Translations under genes and position numbers: made by a program | Part shown: in pieces, positions 26,180 to 34,886 of the stretch | Numbering within the stretch: position 1 is the stretch's first letter | Layout of the letters: each line of letters begins with the position of its first letter | Assembly: GCA_021203365.1 (NCBI GenBank) | Contig: JAJQBI010000032.1 | Span: 1 to 45,166 of the forward strand | Length of the DNA: 45,166 nt | Origin: Clostridiales bacterium | Lineage (GTDB): Bacteria > Bacillota > Clostridia > Lachnospirales > Lachnospiraceae | Direction of reading: 5' to 3' | The notes under the pieces: model-generated | What the model saw: only the letters and a program-made list of their open reading frames with translations | Databases searched by the model: none | What the model was told of the DNA's origin: nothing

Positions 26180-26194
26180 AGGAGAAATCCATAA

Positions 26195-26280
26195 CGGCGG
26201 GGTAGCCTTTAGCTGTATCTTCCCACTGCCGAACGGATTCCGGACTTTCACCGGTTTGAAACGTGCGCCGCCAGGTGCAC
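26195..26280 (-). ncRNA. possible structured RNA, partly cobalamin-riboswitch-like
   Basis: On the minus strand this 86-base stretch contains ACCGGTGAAAGTCCGG (a CCGG/CCGG hairpin), then CGTTCGGCAGTGGGAAGATAC, then CTACCCCGCC, with GGCGG/CCGCC able to close it. These pieces resemble parts of cobalamin riboswitches, but the B12 box and the middle of the core are missing. It points towards the antisense strand of the esterase gene, so it controls no visible gene. It may be a relic or a dispersed repeat. Confidence 0.3.
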
Positions 26281-26286
26281 CAAAAG

Positions 26287-26323
26287 AGGAGCTGCGCACT
26301 CGTTACTTAGTGCGACAGCTCCT
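26287..26323. terminator. bidirectional terminator between convergent genes
   Basis: AGGAGCTGCGCACT and AGTGCGACAGCTCCT form a 14-bp stem with one bulged A and an eight-base loop; TTTC follows on the plus strand and CTTTTG on the minus strand. It separates the rightward esterase gene from the leftward flavodoxin-like gene. Confidence 0.75.
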
Positions 26324-26347
26324 TTCATGCAGTCTTTCGGCTGACTG

Positions 26348-27307
26348 TCATTCTCCCACGCCAATATATTTTTTCTTTAACTCTCTTAAATTCTCCACCT
26401 TTTTCTGGGTCATGGCGCCGTCCCGGATCTCGTTGGAATGCTCCCACTTTCCGGCGTCGCGGAGGCGGGACCGGTTCTGCTGCTCTTCTGAAAACTCCAC
26501 CTGGATTTCTCCGTCCACAAGCTTCAGCACACCCTCAATGCCGCATACGGGACATTCCACCTTATTTCCGCCGTATCCCACAGTGAGGATATCCTCATGA
26601 CATACCGGGCAGGTACCCTGGCTGTCTCCGCGGTAGCGAACCCGCTCCTCTTCGGTCTCCGCATTCAGGGCCTCCACAATATTCGCACCCAGCTTCCGCA
26701 TGCGTTCCATCACATCCGGCCTGCCCAGAACATGCTCCACATTCATCGCGCCGAAATATTTGTATTTGTCAATCACGTCAATCCCCATGGGGAAGGTAAA
26801 CTCATACATATTCGGGAGAGACAGAGCCAGCCAGTTCTCTGTTCTGGCGCCGCCCACGGTAAGGAGAGCCCCCACCCGCTTCTTTGTGCTTCGGGGGTCC
26901 GGATAGGTCTTGGGATCCCGCTCCTCCGCAAGTCCCTTCTCAATGGCCGGTCCCCGGAAGGTCTTGTCATGAGACGGCCCGATCCGGTCACAGACCACCT
27001 TAAAGTTTCCTGTTGGCGCAAACTCATAGGTGGGAGATCCCACGATCACTCCGTCCGCGGACATCAGCGCCTCCTCGATAATATGGAAATCATCATCCTT
27101 ATGTACGCAGGTTCCCCGTCCTCTTCCGGACATCAGGCCGCCCACACAGGCGCAGCAGCCGGTACAGATGTGGATGTTCAGATCATCGCACCGCACAAAC
27201 TGAATCTCCATCCCCGCCTTCTCACATTCCAGAAGCGCTTCTTTGATCATTACTTCCGTGTTGGACATTTTCCTTCCAAAGGAAAAGCCTACTACTTTTT
27301 TCTTCAT
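26348..27307 (-). CDS. iron-sulfur flavoprotein-like NADPH-dependent FMN reductase with zinc ribbon
   Basis: A 319-residue cytoplasmic flavodoxin-fold protein: KVVGFSFGRKMSNTE (FMN phosphate loop), a cysteine group C48/C51/C52/C54 that could hold an Fe-S cluster with C67, and GVIVGSPTYEFAPTG (FMN contact). A C-terminal zinc-ribbon or rubredoxin-like motif follows (C233, C236, C252, C255). Similar flavoproteins in anaerobes shuttle electrons from ferredoxin or NAD(P)H to small acceptors. The cysteine spacing is not the exact CX2CX2CX4-7C of archaeal Isf. AAAGGGG precedes the start; a -10 box (TATAAT) lies at 27375-27380. It has no evident functional link to its neighbours. Confidence 0.8.
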   Translation of the reverse strand: MKKKVVGFSFGRKMSNTEVMIKEALLECEKAGMEIQFVRCDDLNIHICTGCCACVGGLMSGRGRGTCVHKDDDFHIIEEALMSADGVIVGSPTYEFAPTGNFKVVCDRIGPSHDKTFRGPAIEKGLAEERDPKTYPDPRSTKKRVGALLTVGGARTENWLALSLPNMYEFTFPMGIDVIDKYKYFGAMNVEHVLGRPDVMERMRKLGANIVEALNAETEEERVRYRGDSQGTCPVCHEDILTVGYGGNKVECPVCGIEGVLKLVDGEIQVEFSEEQQNRSRLRDAGKWEHSNEIRDGAMTQKKVENLRELKKKYIGVGE

Positions 27308-27374
27308 TTCTGCCCCTTTCTCCGCATCTCTCCCCGTATAAAATCACACGGGATTCGGTTTTCAATATAGAATT

Positions 27375-27380
27375 ATTATA
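27375..27380 (-). promoter_or_regulatory. -10 box of the flavodoxin-like gene
   Basis: TATAAT on the minus strand, 68 bases before the start codon; the -35 position (AAGTCA) is weak. Confidence 0.45.
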
Positions 27381-27494
27381 CAGGAAAAGGGCCGTAATGA
27401 CTTTTCAACATTTATTAAATACGGAGCAAAATCTTGCGTTTTTTATCGTTCCAACATTGCAGGCCAAAAGCAGGTAAAAAATCGCTGTCGTTTT

Positions 27495-30374
27495 TTATTC
27501 TTTCTTCGTCTCTTCCAGCACTACCTTTGCTGTATTCTTCCTGCACCTGCGCACAATCAGCAGCACACTGCCCAGGATGACCACAGCCATCGCCACATCA
27601 AAGGCAATGAGCCATTTCTGCCACAAAGGAAGTACCTTTCTCACCTCTACGTTCTCATCAATGCCGTTCATCGCGGAGCTGTTTACCACGGTATAGAGGA
27701 TATCATGGGAAGCGTTTCGCAGAGCCGTCACCAGAGTTGCGTTATTCGCCACGTCATCCAGCTTGTAAACCTCCGAGTCCGTATTCAGCCACAGATCCGC
27801 TCCGGCCTGAAGACCCGCGTCGATGAGCATGTAACCTGTATTCGCCGTAGCGTAATCTGTCACCACAATTCCGTGGAATCCCCACTCATTTGTGAGAACC
27901 TCCGTGAGCAGCGCCTCGTTGGAACCGCACCATACACCGCCGATTCCGTTAAAGGCCGCCATCATGCCATGACAGTCGGCATCCTTCACCGCCATCTCAA
28001 AAGGTGTCAGATAAAGCTCCCGCAGAGCCTGCTCAGTTACGAAAGCGGAAACACCGTAGCGCCGTATTTCCTGATCATTCAGTACAAGGTGCTTCAGATA
28101 GCAGTACATTCCCTTGCTCTGAGCTCCTTCCACCTCAGAGGCACACATGGCGCCGGAGAGGAAGGCATCTTCTGAATAATACTCATAATTCCGGCCGCCC
28201 AGCGGAGTCCGGTGAGTACCCGCGCCCGGCGCGTACCATCCCTGCACACCAACAGCCAGGCCATCCTCGCCGATACATTCTCCAAATGTCAGGGCAAGCT
28301 CCGTGTTCCATGTGGCCGCCAGCACCTCCTGGTTGGGATATCCCATGCAGTCCACATCACTCATGATCAGCTCTCCGGAGATACCGGCAGGGCCGTCCTG
28401 GTCGCTGGACATGGGCTTGGAAATGCTGTCAATGGCCATGGTCTGCCATCCGCCCAGACGAACCATCTCCATCATTTCATCCACGGTCAGGCAGTCCAGA
28501 ACCGCGTCCCAGCCCTCATCGTCATAATCCTTGCCGCGCATGGTGATCAGATTAATGTTCTCTCCGGAATCTGTGGTGGGCATTTCCGCATCCGGGTCGT
28601 CCTCATAGGTGCTGTACTGGCTGACCTCCACGATCTCATCGGTGGCCGTCATGGTATAGTTGCCTTTTTCGTCCGCCTCCCCGTAGAATACCGGCCAGGT
28701 TCCTTCCCAGTCATTCCGGGAAAGATATACATAGGAGTCGTCATAATAGGTAATCGAACCGTTATCAAACTGATTGGTAATCTCTGTGCCGGTGTCTGCG
28801 TCTGTGGAATAAGTGGTGGTGTCCAGCTCGTCCTGCTCATAGGTTCCGGTCATGGACGCATCTCCGTCCGCATCCATTCCGTCGTCTGTGGAATATCCCT
28901 TGGCAGCAAGAATGTTATTCAGCGCCACATGGCAGTCGCTTCCCACGGTAAAGTAATAGGTGCCCTCATCTACGATATAGGTCTTCGCGTTCATATAATC
29001 ATAGGCCCGAAGCTCTTCCTTATCTACCTCCACGGAAACCGTCTCGCTTTCTCCCGGAGCCAGTTCCGCGGTTTTCGCGAATCCACAGAGCTCCACAGAG
29101 GATTTCTCCACCAGATTTTCCCGGTCGTAATCCGTATAGGGAGACTGGAAGTAAACCTCCACAACCTCTTTGCCGGCCACATTGCCCTCGTTGGTCACCG
29201 TCACCTCAACTGTAAAGGAATCCTCATTTTCCGTCAGGGAAAAATCGCTGTAGCTAAATTCTGTGTAGCTCAAGCCATACCCAAATGGGTACTGCACTTC
29301 GTCAGAATAAACGTACTCGCTGTCCTCAGTGGACGCATTTCCCTGCCCGAGAACCGTATCCTCATAGCGGGTTTCATAATAGCGATAACCCACATAAATA
29401 CTCTCTCCGTAAACCGTATAATAGTTCTTACAGCTGTTTTCATGATCCGTATTGGTCCACTGACCGGCGCCGAAAATCTGGGTGGCCGGCGCGCTCAGAG
29501 AATCATAGGCATAGGTGTCCACCAGACGTCCGGAAGGATTCACCTCTCCGGTAAGTACCTTTGCGATGGAGGAAATCCCCTCCTGTCCGGGATACCCGGT
29601 CCAGATAACCGCCTTGATGTTGGGGAAATACTGAGAATCCGCCCAGCCCATCTCAATGGCATTGGCCGTATTTAAAAGTACAACAATGTTGTCAAAATTT
29701 GCGTTGGCGTAATTCACCATTTCCATCTCTTCGTCAGAAAGTACCAGTTCCTCTTCCTCCAGATCCATGGCTTCCTGGGCCGAGCGGGAAATTACGATAA
29801 TGGCCGCGTCACTGTATTCCTCAATGGAGTCCACCACATCACTGGAATAATCATCCACAGAGATTTCCTGTTCCACACGGTTTTCCGAGCTCTCATACAT
29901 GGACCAGATTTCCGGATTCACCTCAAAGCCTTCCGCTTCCAGTGCCTCCTTCAGACTCATGACATTTGTGGTGTCAATGGCTCCGGAGCCGCCGCCGCTG
30001 TACAGGAACTTGGCAGATCCGATTCCGAAGAGAGTAATTTTCTGCCCGCTTTCCATGGGAAGGATATCGTCACTATTCTTCAGAAGAACAACGCCTTCCG
30101 CCTCCAGCTGCTGGCTGAATTCCGTCTCATAAGCTACCAGATCATCATGAGAGTCATACGCGCTCTTAAAGTATTCACTGTCCGTCTCCCCTTCTCCCGT
30201 GGAAACCACTTCCGTAGTGGTATGACCCAGAGACCGGGTAATAATGGTGGCATACTTCATCGCAAAGTAATTCCCCACAAGCACCGCAACAAGGAGGATG
30301 GCCAGAATCGTTCCCCAGATTCCGGCAAAGACCTTATTGCCCATACGTTTTTGGGTTTTCTTTTCGTTTCCCAT
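27495..30374 (-). CDS. membrane-anchored GH3 glycosidase with reversed domain order
   Basis: A 959-residue GH3 enzyme in which the usual C-terminal domain comes first (about 85-385, starting EAEGVVLLKNSDDILPM), then a fibronectin-III-like domain (about 390-480), then after a linker the catalytic GH3 barrel (about 620-900) with the predicted nucleophile D840 in GIVVTDY and the substrate motif KHLVLNDQE. Reversed GH3 enzymes are known, for example in Ruminococcus albus and Butyrivibrio. Membrane segments at both ends (about 14-36 and 920-942) should hold it on the outer face of the membrane. It likely releases glucose or xylose from oligosaccharides and is the last gene of the operon starting with the CE1-like esterase. 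Confidence 0.88.
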   Translation of the reverse strand: MGNEKKTQKRMGNKVFAGIWGTILAILLVAVLVGNYFAMKYATIITRSLGHTTTEVVSTGEGETDSEYFKSAYDSHDDLVAYETEFSQQLEAEGVVLLKNSDDILPMESGQKITLFGIGSAKFLYSGGGSGAIDTTNVMSLKEALEAEGFEVNPEIWSMYESSENRVEQEISVDDYSSDVVDSIEEYSDAAIIVISRSAQEAMDLEEEELVLSDEEMEMVNYANANFDNIVVLLNTANAIEMGWADSQYFPNIKAVIWTGYPGQEGISSIAKVLTGEVNPSGRLVDTYAYDSLSAPATQIFGAGQWTNTDHENSCKNYYTVYGESIYVGYRYYETRYEDTVLGQGNASTEDSEYVYSDEVQYPFGYGLSYTEFSYSDFSLTENEDSFTVEVTVTNEGNVAGKEVVEVYFQSPYTDYDRENLVEKSSVELCGFAKTAELAPGESETVSVEVDKEELRAYDYMNAKTYIVDEGTYYFTVGSDCHVALNNILAAKGYSTDDGMDADGDASMTGTYEQDELDTTTYSTDADTGTEITNQFDNGSITYYDDSYVYLSRNDWEGTWPVFYGEADEKGNYTMTATDEIVEVSQYSTYEDDPDAEMPTTDSGENINLITMRGKDYDDEGWDAVLDCLTVDEMMEMVRLGGWQTMAIDSISKPMSSDQDGPAGISGELIMSDVDCMGYPNQEVLAATWNTELALTFGECIGEDGLAVGVQGWYAPGAGTHRTPLGGRNYEYYSEDAFLSGAMCASEVEGAQSKGMYCYLKHLVLNDQEIRRYGVSAFVTEQALRELYLTPFEMAVKDADCHGMMAAFNGIGGVWCGSNEALLTEVLTNEWGFHGIVVTDYATANTGYMLIDAGLQAGADLWLNTDSEVYKLDDVANNATLVTALRNASHDILYTVVNSSAMNGIDENVEVRKVLPLWQKWLIAFDVAMAVVILGSVLLIVRRCRKNTAKVVLEETKKE

Positions 30375-30391
30375 TTTTTTCCTCTCTCCTT

Positions 30392-31333
30392 TTAATTCTC
30401 CGCTTCCTGCCCGTAAATGTGACTGCTCAGAAAGTCAAGGGCAGCCCCATGGGCATATTCCTGCCCTTCCGGATACATTGTGTCAAATCCGTGAACCGCC
30501 ATTTTCCCCTGAACAAGCAGAAGCTCTGAGGCGGATTCCGTATAGCACTCCTCCAGTGCCTTTACAGAAAGTGTATAGGGGACCAGCGAGTCATTCATTC
30601 CATGCATAAGAAGAACATCTCCCTCATAACCGCTCAGCTCTTCCCATACATCCAGGTCATAGACATCCTCCGCGTAACATTTCCCAAGCTCGGCGCCCAG
30701 CTGCTCCACACCCTCGTCCGGAATATCCTCCTTCGTGGGATAGGCCTCCCGGATGTTGTCCGGAATGGAAAGGGCCGGGAACAGGAGAATCATACCCGCC
30801 ACTTCATCGCTGTGCTTTGCCCCGGTCAGACCGGTTACCAGTCCGCCCTGGCTCTGCCCCATCAGGTACAGATTCTCCGGGTCACAGAAGGATTTCCCTT
30901 CCACAAACTCCATCACGGCCTCCAGGTCGGACACCTCCGTCATCACAGACATATCCGAACTGAAATCCCCATCGCTCAGACTTTTTGGCGCGCCTCCGCA
31001 AAAATCATAGGTATAGCACACATAACCGGTCTGTGAAAACAGCTGCACCCATCCGGCATCCTCAAAGTCCTCATGAGATCCCCGGAAACCATGACTCATA
31101 ATAATCACGGGGTACTGCTGACTCTCGTCAAAATCCTCCGGATAAAAAAACTGTCCGTAAATATTTTTATCCTCGTTTGACGTCCAGGAAATGACCGATG
31201 TGTAGCCATCCCCTTCCTCTGTATATCCCTCTTCTGTAATGATCTCTTCCTCTTCTGTATCCTCCGCATATACGGACGTTCCGCTGACCGCCAGCAGGCC
31301 CGCCGCCATAAGGATTGCCAGTCCCTTTTTCAT
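30392..31333 (-). CDS. secreted alpha/beta hydrolase
   Basis: A 313-residue exported hydrolase: signal peptide ending at VYA-ED, oxyanion motif SHGFRGSHEDF (80-90), nucleophile elbow GQSQGG (S161), acid in HGMNDSLVPY and catalytic His in AVHGFD. The fold is that of dienelactone-hydrolase or prolyl-oligopeptidase-like esterases. GAGGGG precedes ATG 31333. It lies 17 bases after the CE1-like gene and 17 bases before the GH3 gene, a tight three-gene operon for extracellular glycan trimming. A decayed relative lies at the right edge of the window. Confidence 0.85.
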   Translation of the reverse strand: MKKGLAILMAAGLLAVSGTSVYAEDTEEEEIITEEGYTEEGDGYTSVISWTSNEDKNIYGQFFYPEDFDESQQYPVIIMSHGFRGSHEDFEDAGWVQLFSQTGYVCYTYDFCGGAPKSLSDGDFSSDMSVMTEVSDLEAVMEFVEGKSFCDPENLYLMGQSQGGLVTGLTGAKHSDEVAGMILLFPALSIPDNIREAYPTKEDIPDEGVEQLGAELGKCYAEDVYDLDVWEELSGYEGDVLLMHGMNDSLVPYTLSVKALEECYTESASELLLVQGKMAVHGFDTMYPEGQEYAHGAALDFLSSHIYGQEAEN

Positions 31334-31350
31334 ATGAATCCCCCTCATTC

Positions 31351-32415
31351 CTATTTAAAGAAAACCAGAAGCGTGTTGTAAAGATGCGTAATCCAGCTTG
31401 TCCAGGCATGGTTTCCATCCTCCAGAACAACCATGGCGTAGTTTTCACCATCCACAAATTTGTCGGTCATCTGGGAAGTTACATTATTGTGGAACTCAAT
31501 ATGCTCCTCGAACGCGATATCCTCTACGCCTTCACCGTTGTACCAGTAATTCATCTCATAATCCGCAAAATCCTCTTCCATAATGCTCTTGAAGTTATCA
31601 AAATTGGCTTTGATTCCGGAATAGGACCCCACATAGGAGATGATATCCGAACAACCCTCCAGGACAGAATGCACAGAAGTCATGGAGCCCATGGAGAGAC
31701 CTGCGTACGCTCTGTGGTCTCTTGTGGCGATCAGATTCTCCTCACTGGTATCGCCCCCGGCGTAGGTTGAATAGGTGGACTCAATCAGCGGAATAATATC
31801 GTTTCTCAACTCATACTGGAAAAACTGTGTATACAGGGAATCCGGAGCCGCAATGTCCGGCTCGCCCAGAACCTCTTCCGCATATTCCGCCGCCACATCG
31901 TCAGGAATGGTCATCCCGTCCACCGGACTGTAAAAGGTTGGCGCCACCACAATCACCGGGTCGCAAAGTCCTTCCTGGATCATATTGTCCAGAAGATTGC
32001 TGGTGATCTCACCATACACCGGTCTCCCGCCGTTGTCACTGCCCAGCCAGTATTCCTGGTTGTCCCCGCCGCCGTGCATCAGGTACAGAACATTATACTG
32101 CTGAGTTTCATCATAATTATATGGAAGATAAACATTCAGTTTTTTGTGAACTGTTTCATCCACATCGAGAAGCTCGTTAAACAGATACGCGGGCGCGTCA
32201 TATTCCAGCGACACAATGGTCCCCTGCTCGTCGCACTCATCCTCTTTGTAATGGTCAATCTCTGTTTTGGTGTACTTGAAATCCACGTCATAATCAGCCG
32301 TTGAATATTCCACCTGTACCTGTTCCTCTTCCGCTTCCTCTGCGTATACGCTGCACGGAACAGCCAGCGCGCACAGCAGAGCCGTCACATTCAGCAATAA
32401 TCTCCTTTTTCTCAC
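31351..32415 (-). CDS. secreted CE1/esterase-D-type carbohydrate esterase
   Basis: A 354-residue exported esterase of the esterase-D/feruloyl esterase type (carbohydrate esterase family 1 fold): signal peptide ending at VYA-EE, YLMHGGGDNQEYWL (oxyanion loop), nucleophile S241 in YAGLSMGS, and the catalytic His in EDGNHAWTSW near the end. Members remove acetyl or feruloyl groups from xylan and other plant polysaccharides. It starts with GTG behind AGGAGGG; no ATG would keep the signal peptide. It heads the operon with the alpha/beta hydrolase and GH3 genes and has a strong promoter with an upstream LytTR-like site, so the LytTR pair next door probably controls it. Confidence 0.87.
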   Translation of the reverse strand: MRKRRLLLNVTALLCALAVPCSVYAEEAEEEQVQVEYSTADYDVDFKYTKTEIDHYKEDECDEQGTIVSLEYDAPAYLFNELLDVDETVHKKLNVYLPYNYDETQQYNVLYLMHGGGDNQEYWLGSDNGGRPVYGEITSNLLDNMIQEGLCDPVIVVAPTFYSPVDGMTIPDDVAAEYAEEVLGEPDIAAPDSLYTQFFQYELRNDIIPLIESTYSTYAGGDTSEENLIATRDHRAYAGLSMGSMTSVHSVLEGCSDIISYVGSYSGIKANFDNFKSIMEEDFADYEMNYWYNGEGVEDIAFEEHIEFHNNVTSQMTDKFVDGENYAMVVLEDGNHAWTSWITHLYNTLLVFFK

Positions 32416-32453
32416 TTACTTGCCCTCCTGACATGTATATTTTTTATAGCGAA

Positions 32454-32482
32454 ATTATAAAAAAAGAAAACAGGATTGGCAA
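32454..32482 (-). promoter_or_regulatory. promoter of the CE1-alpha/beta-GH3 operon
   Basis: On the minus strand TTGCCA (32477-32482), a 17-base spacer and TATAAT (32454-32459). The SGNH hydrolase gene has the same -35 and -10 hexamers and spacing. Confidence 0.78.
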
Positions 32483-32492
32483 TATTGACGTC

Positions 32493-32522
32493 CTCATCGG
32501 TCACTTTTTGTTCACAAATGGT
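32493..32522 (-). promoter_or_regulatory. LytTR-like direct repeat upstream of the CE1 operon promoter
   Basis: On the minus strand ACCATTTGT (32514-32522) and ACCGATGAG (32493-32501) are nine-base repeats separated by exactly 12 bases, the spacing of LytTR (AgrA/ComE-type) sites, and each differs from that consensus at about one position. They end 10 bases before the -35 box, as expected for an activator. Confidence 0.55.
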
Positions 32523-32542
32523 AAATTCCCGATTCTATAACA

Positions 32543-32581
32543 AAAAAGGCCTCTGTCTTTTTATCTGACAGAAGCCTTTTT
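32543..32581 (-). terminator. terminator of kinase module 1
   Basis: AAAAAGGC-C-TCTGTC pairs with GACAGA-A-GCCTTTTT, giving a long stem with a T-rich tail on the minus strand, 26 bases after the GHKL kinase gene. It separates the two-component genes from the esterase operon, so that operon needs its own promoter. Confidence 0.85.
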
Positions 32582-32606
32582 GTTTGTCTCCTCATATCTG
32601 CCTTCC

Positions 32607-33926
32607 TTAAATCTCTTCGCTCAGCGGAAGCAGAATCGTCAGTGTGAAAACCCCCTTCTCCCCGTTCATATGGATAGTTCCTCCATACTTTTCCGCCATG
32701 GCTTTAATGCTTCGCATTCCAAAACCATGAAACTCTTTGTTCTCTTTGCTGGTTTTGGGAAGGCCGTTCTCAAATTCAATCGTTCCCGTATAACTGTTCT
32801 CAATCTGCACCACCGCAAACAGGTCCCGCTTCCAGATGCGGACGTTTATAAACCTCCATACCTCCGGGGCGCATTTTTCCACAGCCTCTGTCGCATTGTC
32901 CAGCACATTCCCCATAATCGTGTAGAGATCCACCAGATCCATAAAGGACAACAGACCGCCATCCGCCACACAGGTCCATTCAATTCCATGGAGCCGGCAG
33001 TACAGTCCTTTTTCCATAAGTATGGTGTCCAGGGCGTCGTTCCCGGTGTGAATATCGCTGTCATAAATCTCAATCATTTCCTGTACATTGCTGACAAAAT
33101 CCCTCTCCCGGGAAGAGCTGTCCTTCGTCTGGGCCAGTGCGGCGATCTGATGCTTCATATCGTGGCATTTCCGGTTCATCAGATCGATATTTTCCCTGGA
33201 AAGCTCGTACTGCAGCCGCCTCTGCTCCCACACACGCTGGTTCTGGTTCAGCCTGCGGACCGCCCGCATCTCATTCCGGTGAAGGAGCTGTGTCACCAGA
33301 AAAATCAGACAGATTCCTATGGCATAGACCTGTGTAAGGCAAAACAGACGTACATACTCCTCCGTAACGTTCTCCGCTCCTGACATCTCCGCTGTAGTTC
33401 CCTTAACCAACAGGCTGAGCCCCAGAACAATTCCCAGCGTAACCACAACCGTCACCACCGCGTTTGCCCGTGTGGTGCCATACTGTCCGCCCTCCTGCAG
33501 TCTTCTGGAAAAAATCAGAAAGATCAGAACATAAACAATCACATAAAGCGCCGGGTAAAGAATTTCGTTCCATTCCGGTATACTGCCCTGATAGACAAGC
33601 ATAATATACAAATCTGAAGCAATATGCTGCGTCAGATAGCCCAGACTGGCACAGTATATCGCATCATAAAAACTTATTTCACAGCATAAATAACAGAGCA
33701 ATATCAGCACCCCGTACACGATACAGAACCAAAACCAGTTATACCAGTTTGTGATCTCCTGAAAAAATGGACTGATAAATATGGCACATAAAAATAATAT
33801 TCCGGCACTGCAGGCAAGACGGAAAAAAAAGTTCCTCCTCTTATTCAGATAAACCATAAAAATCACCGCAGACATCAGCATTTCCACACAGTATGAATAA
33901 CTGCTCAGGCCAGCCAGCCAGTTCAT
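32607..33926 (-). CDS. GHKL sensor histidine kinase (AgrC-like), module 1
   Basis: A 439-residue kinase with about six transmembrane segments in residues 10-215, a coiled linker, the histidine motif NRKCHDMKHQI (H255), the N-box NVLDNATEAVEK and a GHKL ATPase end (FHGFGMRSIKAMAEKYGG). This is the AgrC/HPK10 architecture that usually detects a peptide, but no agrB/agrD-type gene is seen. GAAGGGGAAG precedes the start. It follows its LytTR regulator by 63 bases and is a close paralogue of the kinase at 39942-41297, with matching layout and histidine motif. Confidence 0.9.
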   Translation of the reverse strand: MNWLAGLSSYSYCVEMLMSAVIFMVYLNKRRNFFFRLACSAGILFLCAIFISPFFQEITNWYNWFWFCIVYGVLILLCYLCCEISFYDAIYCASLGYLTQHIASDLYIMLVYQGSIPEWNEILYPALYVIVYVLIFLIFSRRLQEGGQYGTTRANAVVTVVVTLGIVLGLSLLVKGTTAEMSGAENVTEEYVRLFCLTQVYAIGICLIFLVTQLLHRNEMRAVRRLNQNQRVWEQRRLQYELSRENIDLMNRKCHDMKHQIAALAQTKDSSSRERDFVSNVQEMIEIYDSDIHTGNDALDTILMEKGLYCRLHGIEWTCVADGGLLSFMDLVDLYTIMGNVLDNATEAVEKCAPEVWRFINVRIWKRDLFAVVQIENSYTGTIEFENGLPKTSKENKEFHGFGMRSIKAMAEKYGGTIHMNGEKGVFTLTILLPLSEEI

Positions 33927-33989
33927 AAGCTTCCCCTTCTAAAATATACCCGTCTGTAATTTTCAGATATTATTCATCATATTTTTTAT

Positions 33990-34694
33990 TCACTGTTCTC
34001 CGATATAAGCAGTTACCGCCTGAATAAAGGCTTTCTTTTTCGCACGGCTGATCTGAAGCCGCTCCTCCCCCACCAGCACAGAATTATCCTGAATCCCCCT
34101 TACATGGCGAAGATTCACCAGATAACAGCTGTTACATTTCTCAAAACCATTTTCCAGCAGCAGATTCTCTGCCTCCTTCAGGGAGCTTCGAACCCGGATT
34201 TCCTGCTCCTCCGTATGGTAGATCACCTGATGTCGGATCACCTCCACATAGACAAGGTGAGATACCGGAATACGGTACACATCATTTCCGCTTGAGATTA
34301 CAATGTTCTTTTCAGACGAATGATCCGCCATGCGCACAATCCGGTTCATTTTCTGCGCGAAGGATTCATACTTCATGGGCTTCAGGATAAAGTCAAGGGC
34401 TCCCACCTCATATCCTTTCACCGCATAGCGGGCCACCCCGGTGACAAACACAATCACCACCTGGGCGTCCTTTTCCCGTATCCGGTGTGCGGCCTTCATT
34501 CCATCCATTCCAGGCATTTCAACATCCAGAAAAATCACATCCTGGCATGGGCTGTAATTTTCCACAATGGCTGCACCGTCTCCATACTCCGTGATTTCCA
34601 TAAGAATATTCCTGGATTCCCCATATCTTTTCAGAAAACCATGAATCTGCTCTCTGTATCTCTCATCATCTTCCACAATGGCTGCTCTTATCAT
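33990..34694 (-). CDS. LytTR-family response regulator, module 1
   Basis: A 234-residue regulator: receiver domain with D57 in IFLDVEMPG and LKPMKYE, then a LytTR DNA-binding domain (VSHLVYVEVIRHQVIYHT...KCNSCYLVNLRHVRGI). GGGAG and the conserved opening MIRAAIVEDD fix the start at 34694 against a longer in-frame start. It is the first gene of the pair with the GHKL kinase and has the same length as its paralogue at 41298-42002. LytTR regulators bind paired nine-base repeats; candidates occur before the CE1 and SGNH promoters. Confidence 0.92.
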   Translation of the reverse strand: MIRAAIVEDDERYREQIHGFLKRYGESRNILMEITEYGDGAAIVENYSPCQDVIFLDVEMPGMDGMKAAHRIREKDAQVVIVFVTGVARYAVKGYEVGALDFILKPMKYESFAQKMNRIVRMADHSSEKNIVISSGNDVYRIPVSHLVYVEVIRHQVIYHTEEQEIRVRSSLKEAENLLLENGFEKCNSCYLVNLRHVRGIQDNSVLVGEERLQISRAKKKAFIQAVTAYIGEQ

Positions 34695-34770
34695 CTGAAA
34701 TCTCCCACCCTTCAAAGCCTGTCCAGGGCTTCTTCTCCTCAGAAAACCATCTCTGGTACTCTCTTTTTCT

Positions 34771-34799
34771 ATTTTACTACAAATGTAAAAATGTGAAAA
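34771..34799 (-). promoter_or_regulatory. promoter of module 1 two-component genes
   Basis: On the minus strand TTTTCA (34794-34799), a 17-base spacer and TAAAAT (34771-34776), about 77 bases before the regulator start. Moderate match. Confidence 0.5.
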
Positions 34800-34886
34800 G
34801 ACGTTCCTCAGACTTTTCTTGCGAACCAGAGGCATTTGTGGTAAGCTTTCAACAAACGCAGGCAGATATCTCTGAAAACCTTTTGA

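Noticed and set aside
26195..26280. A functional cobalamin riboswitch
   Set aside because: The B12 box and part of the core are missing, and the sequence points into the antisense strand of a gene, with no downstream gene to control.
28212..29675. A 487-codon plus-strand frame inside the GH3 gene
   Set aside because: It is antisense to well-conserved GH3 domains and resembles no protein family.
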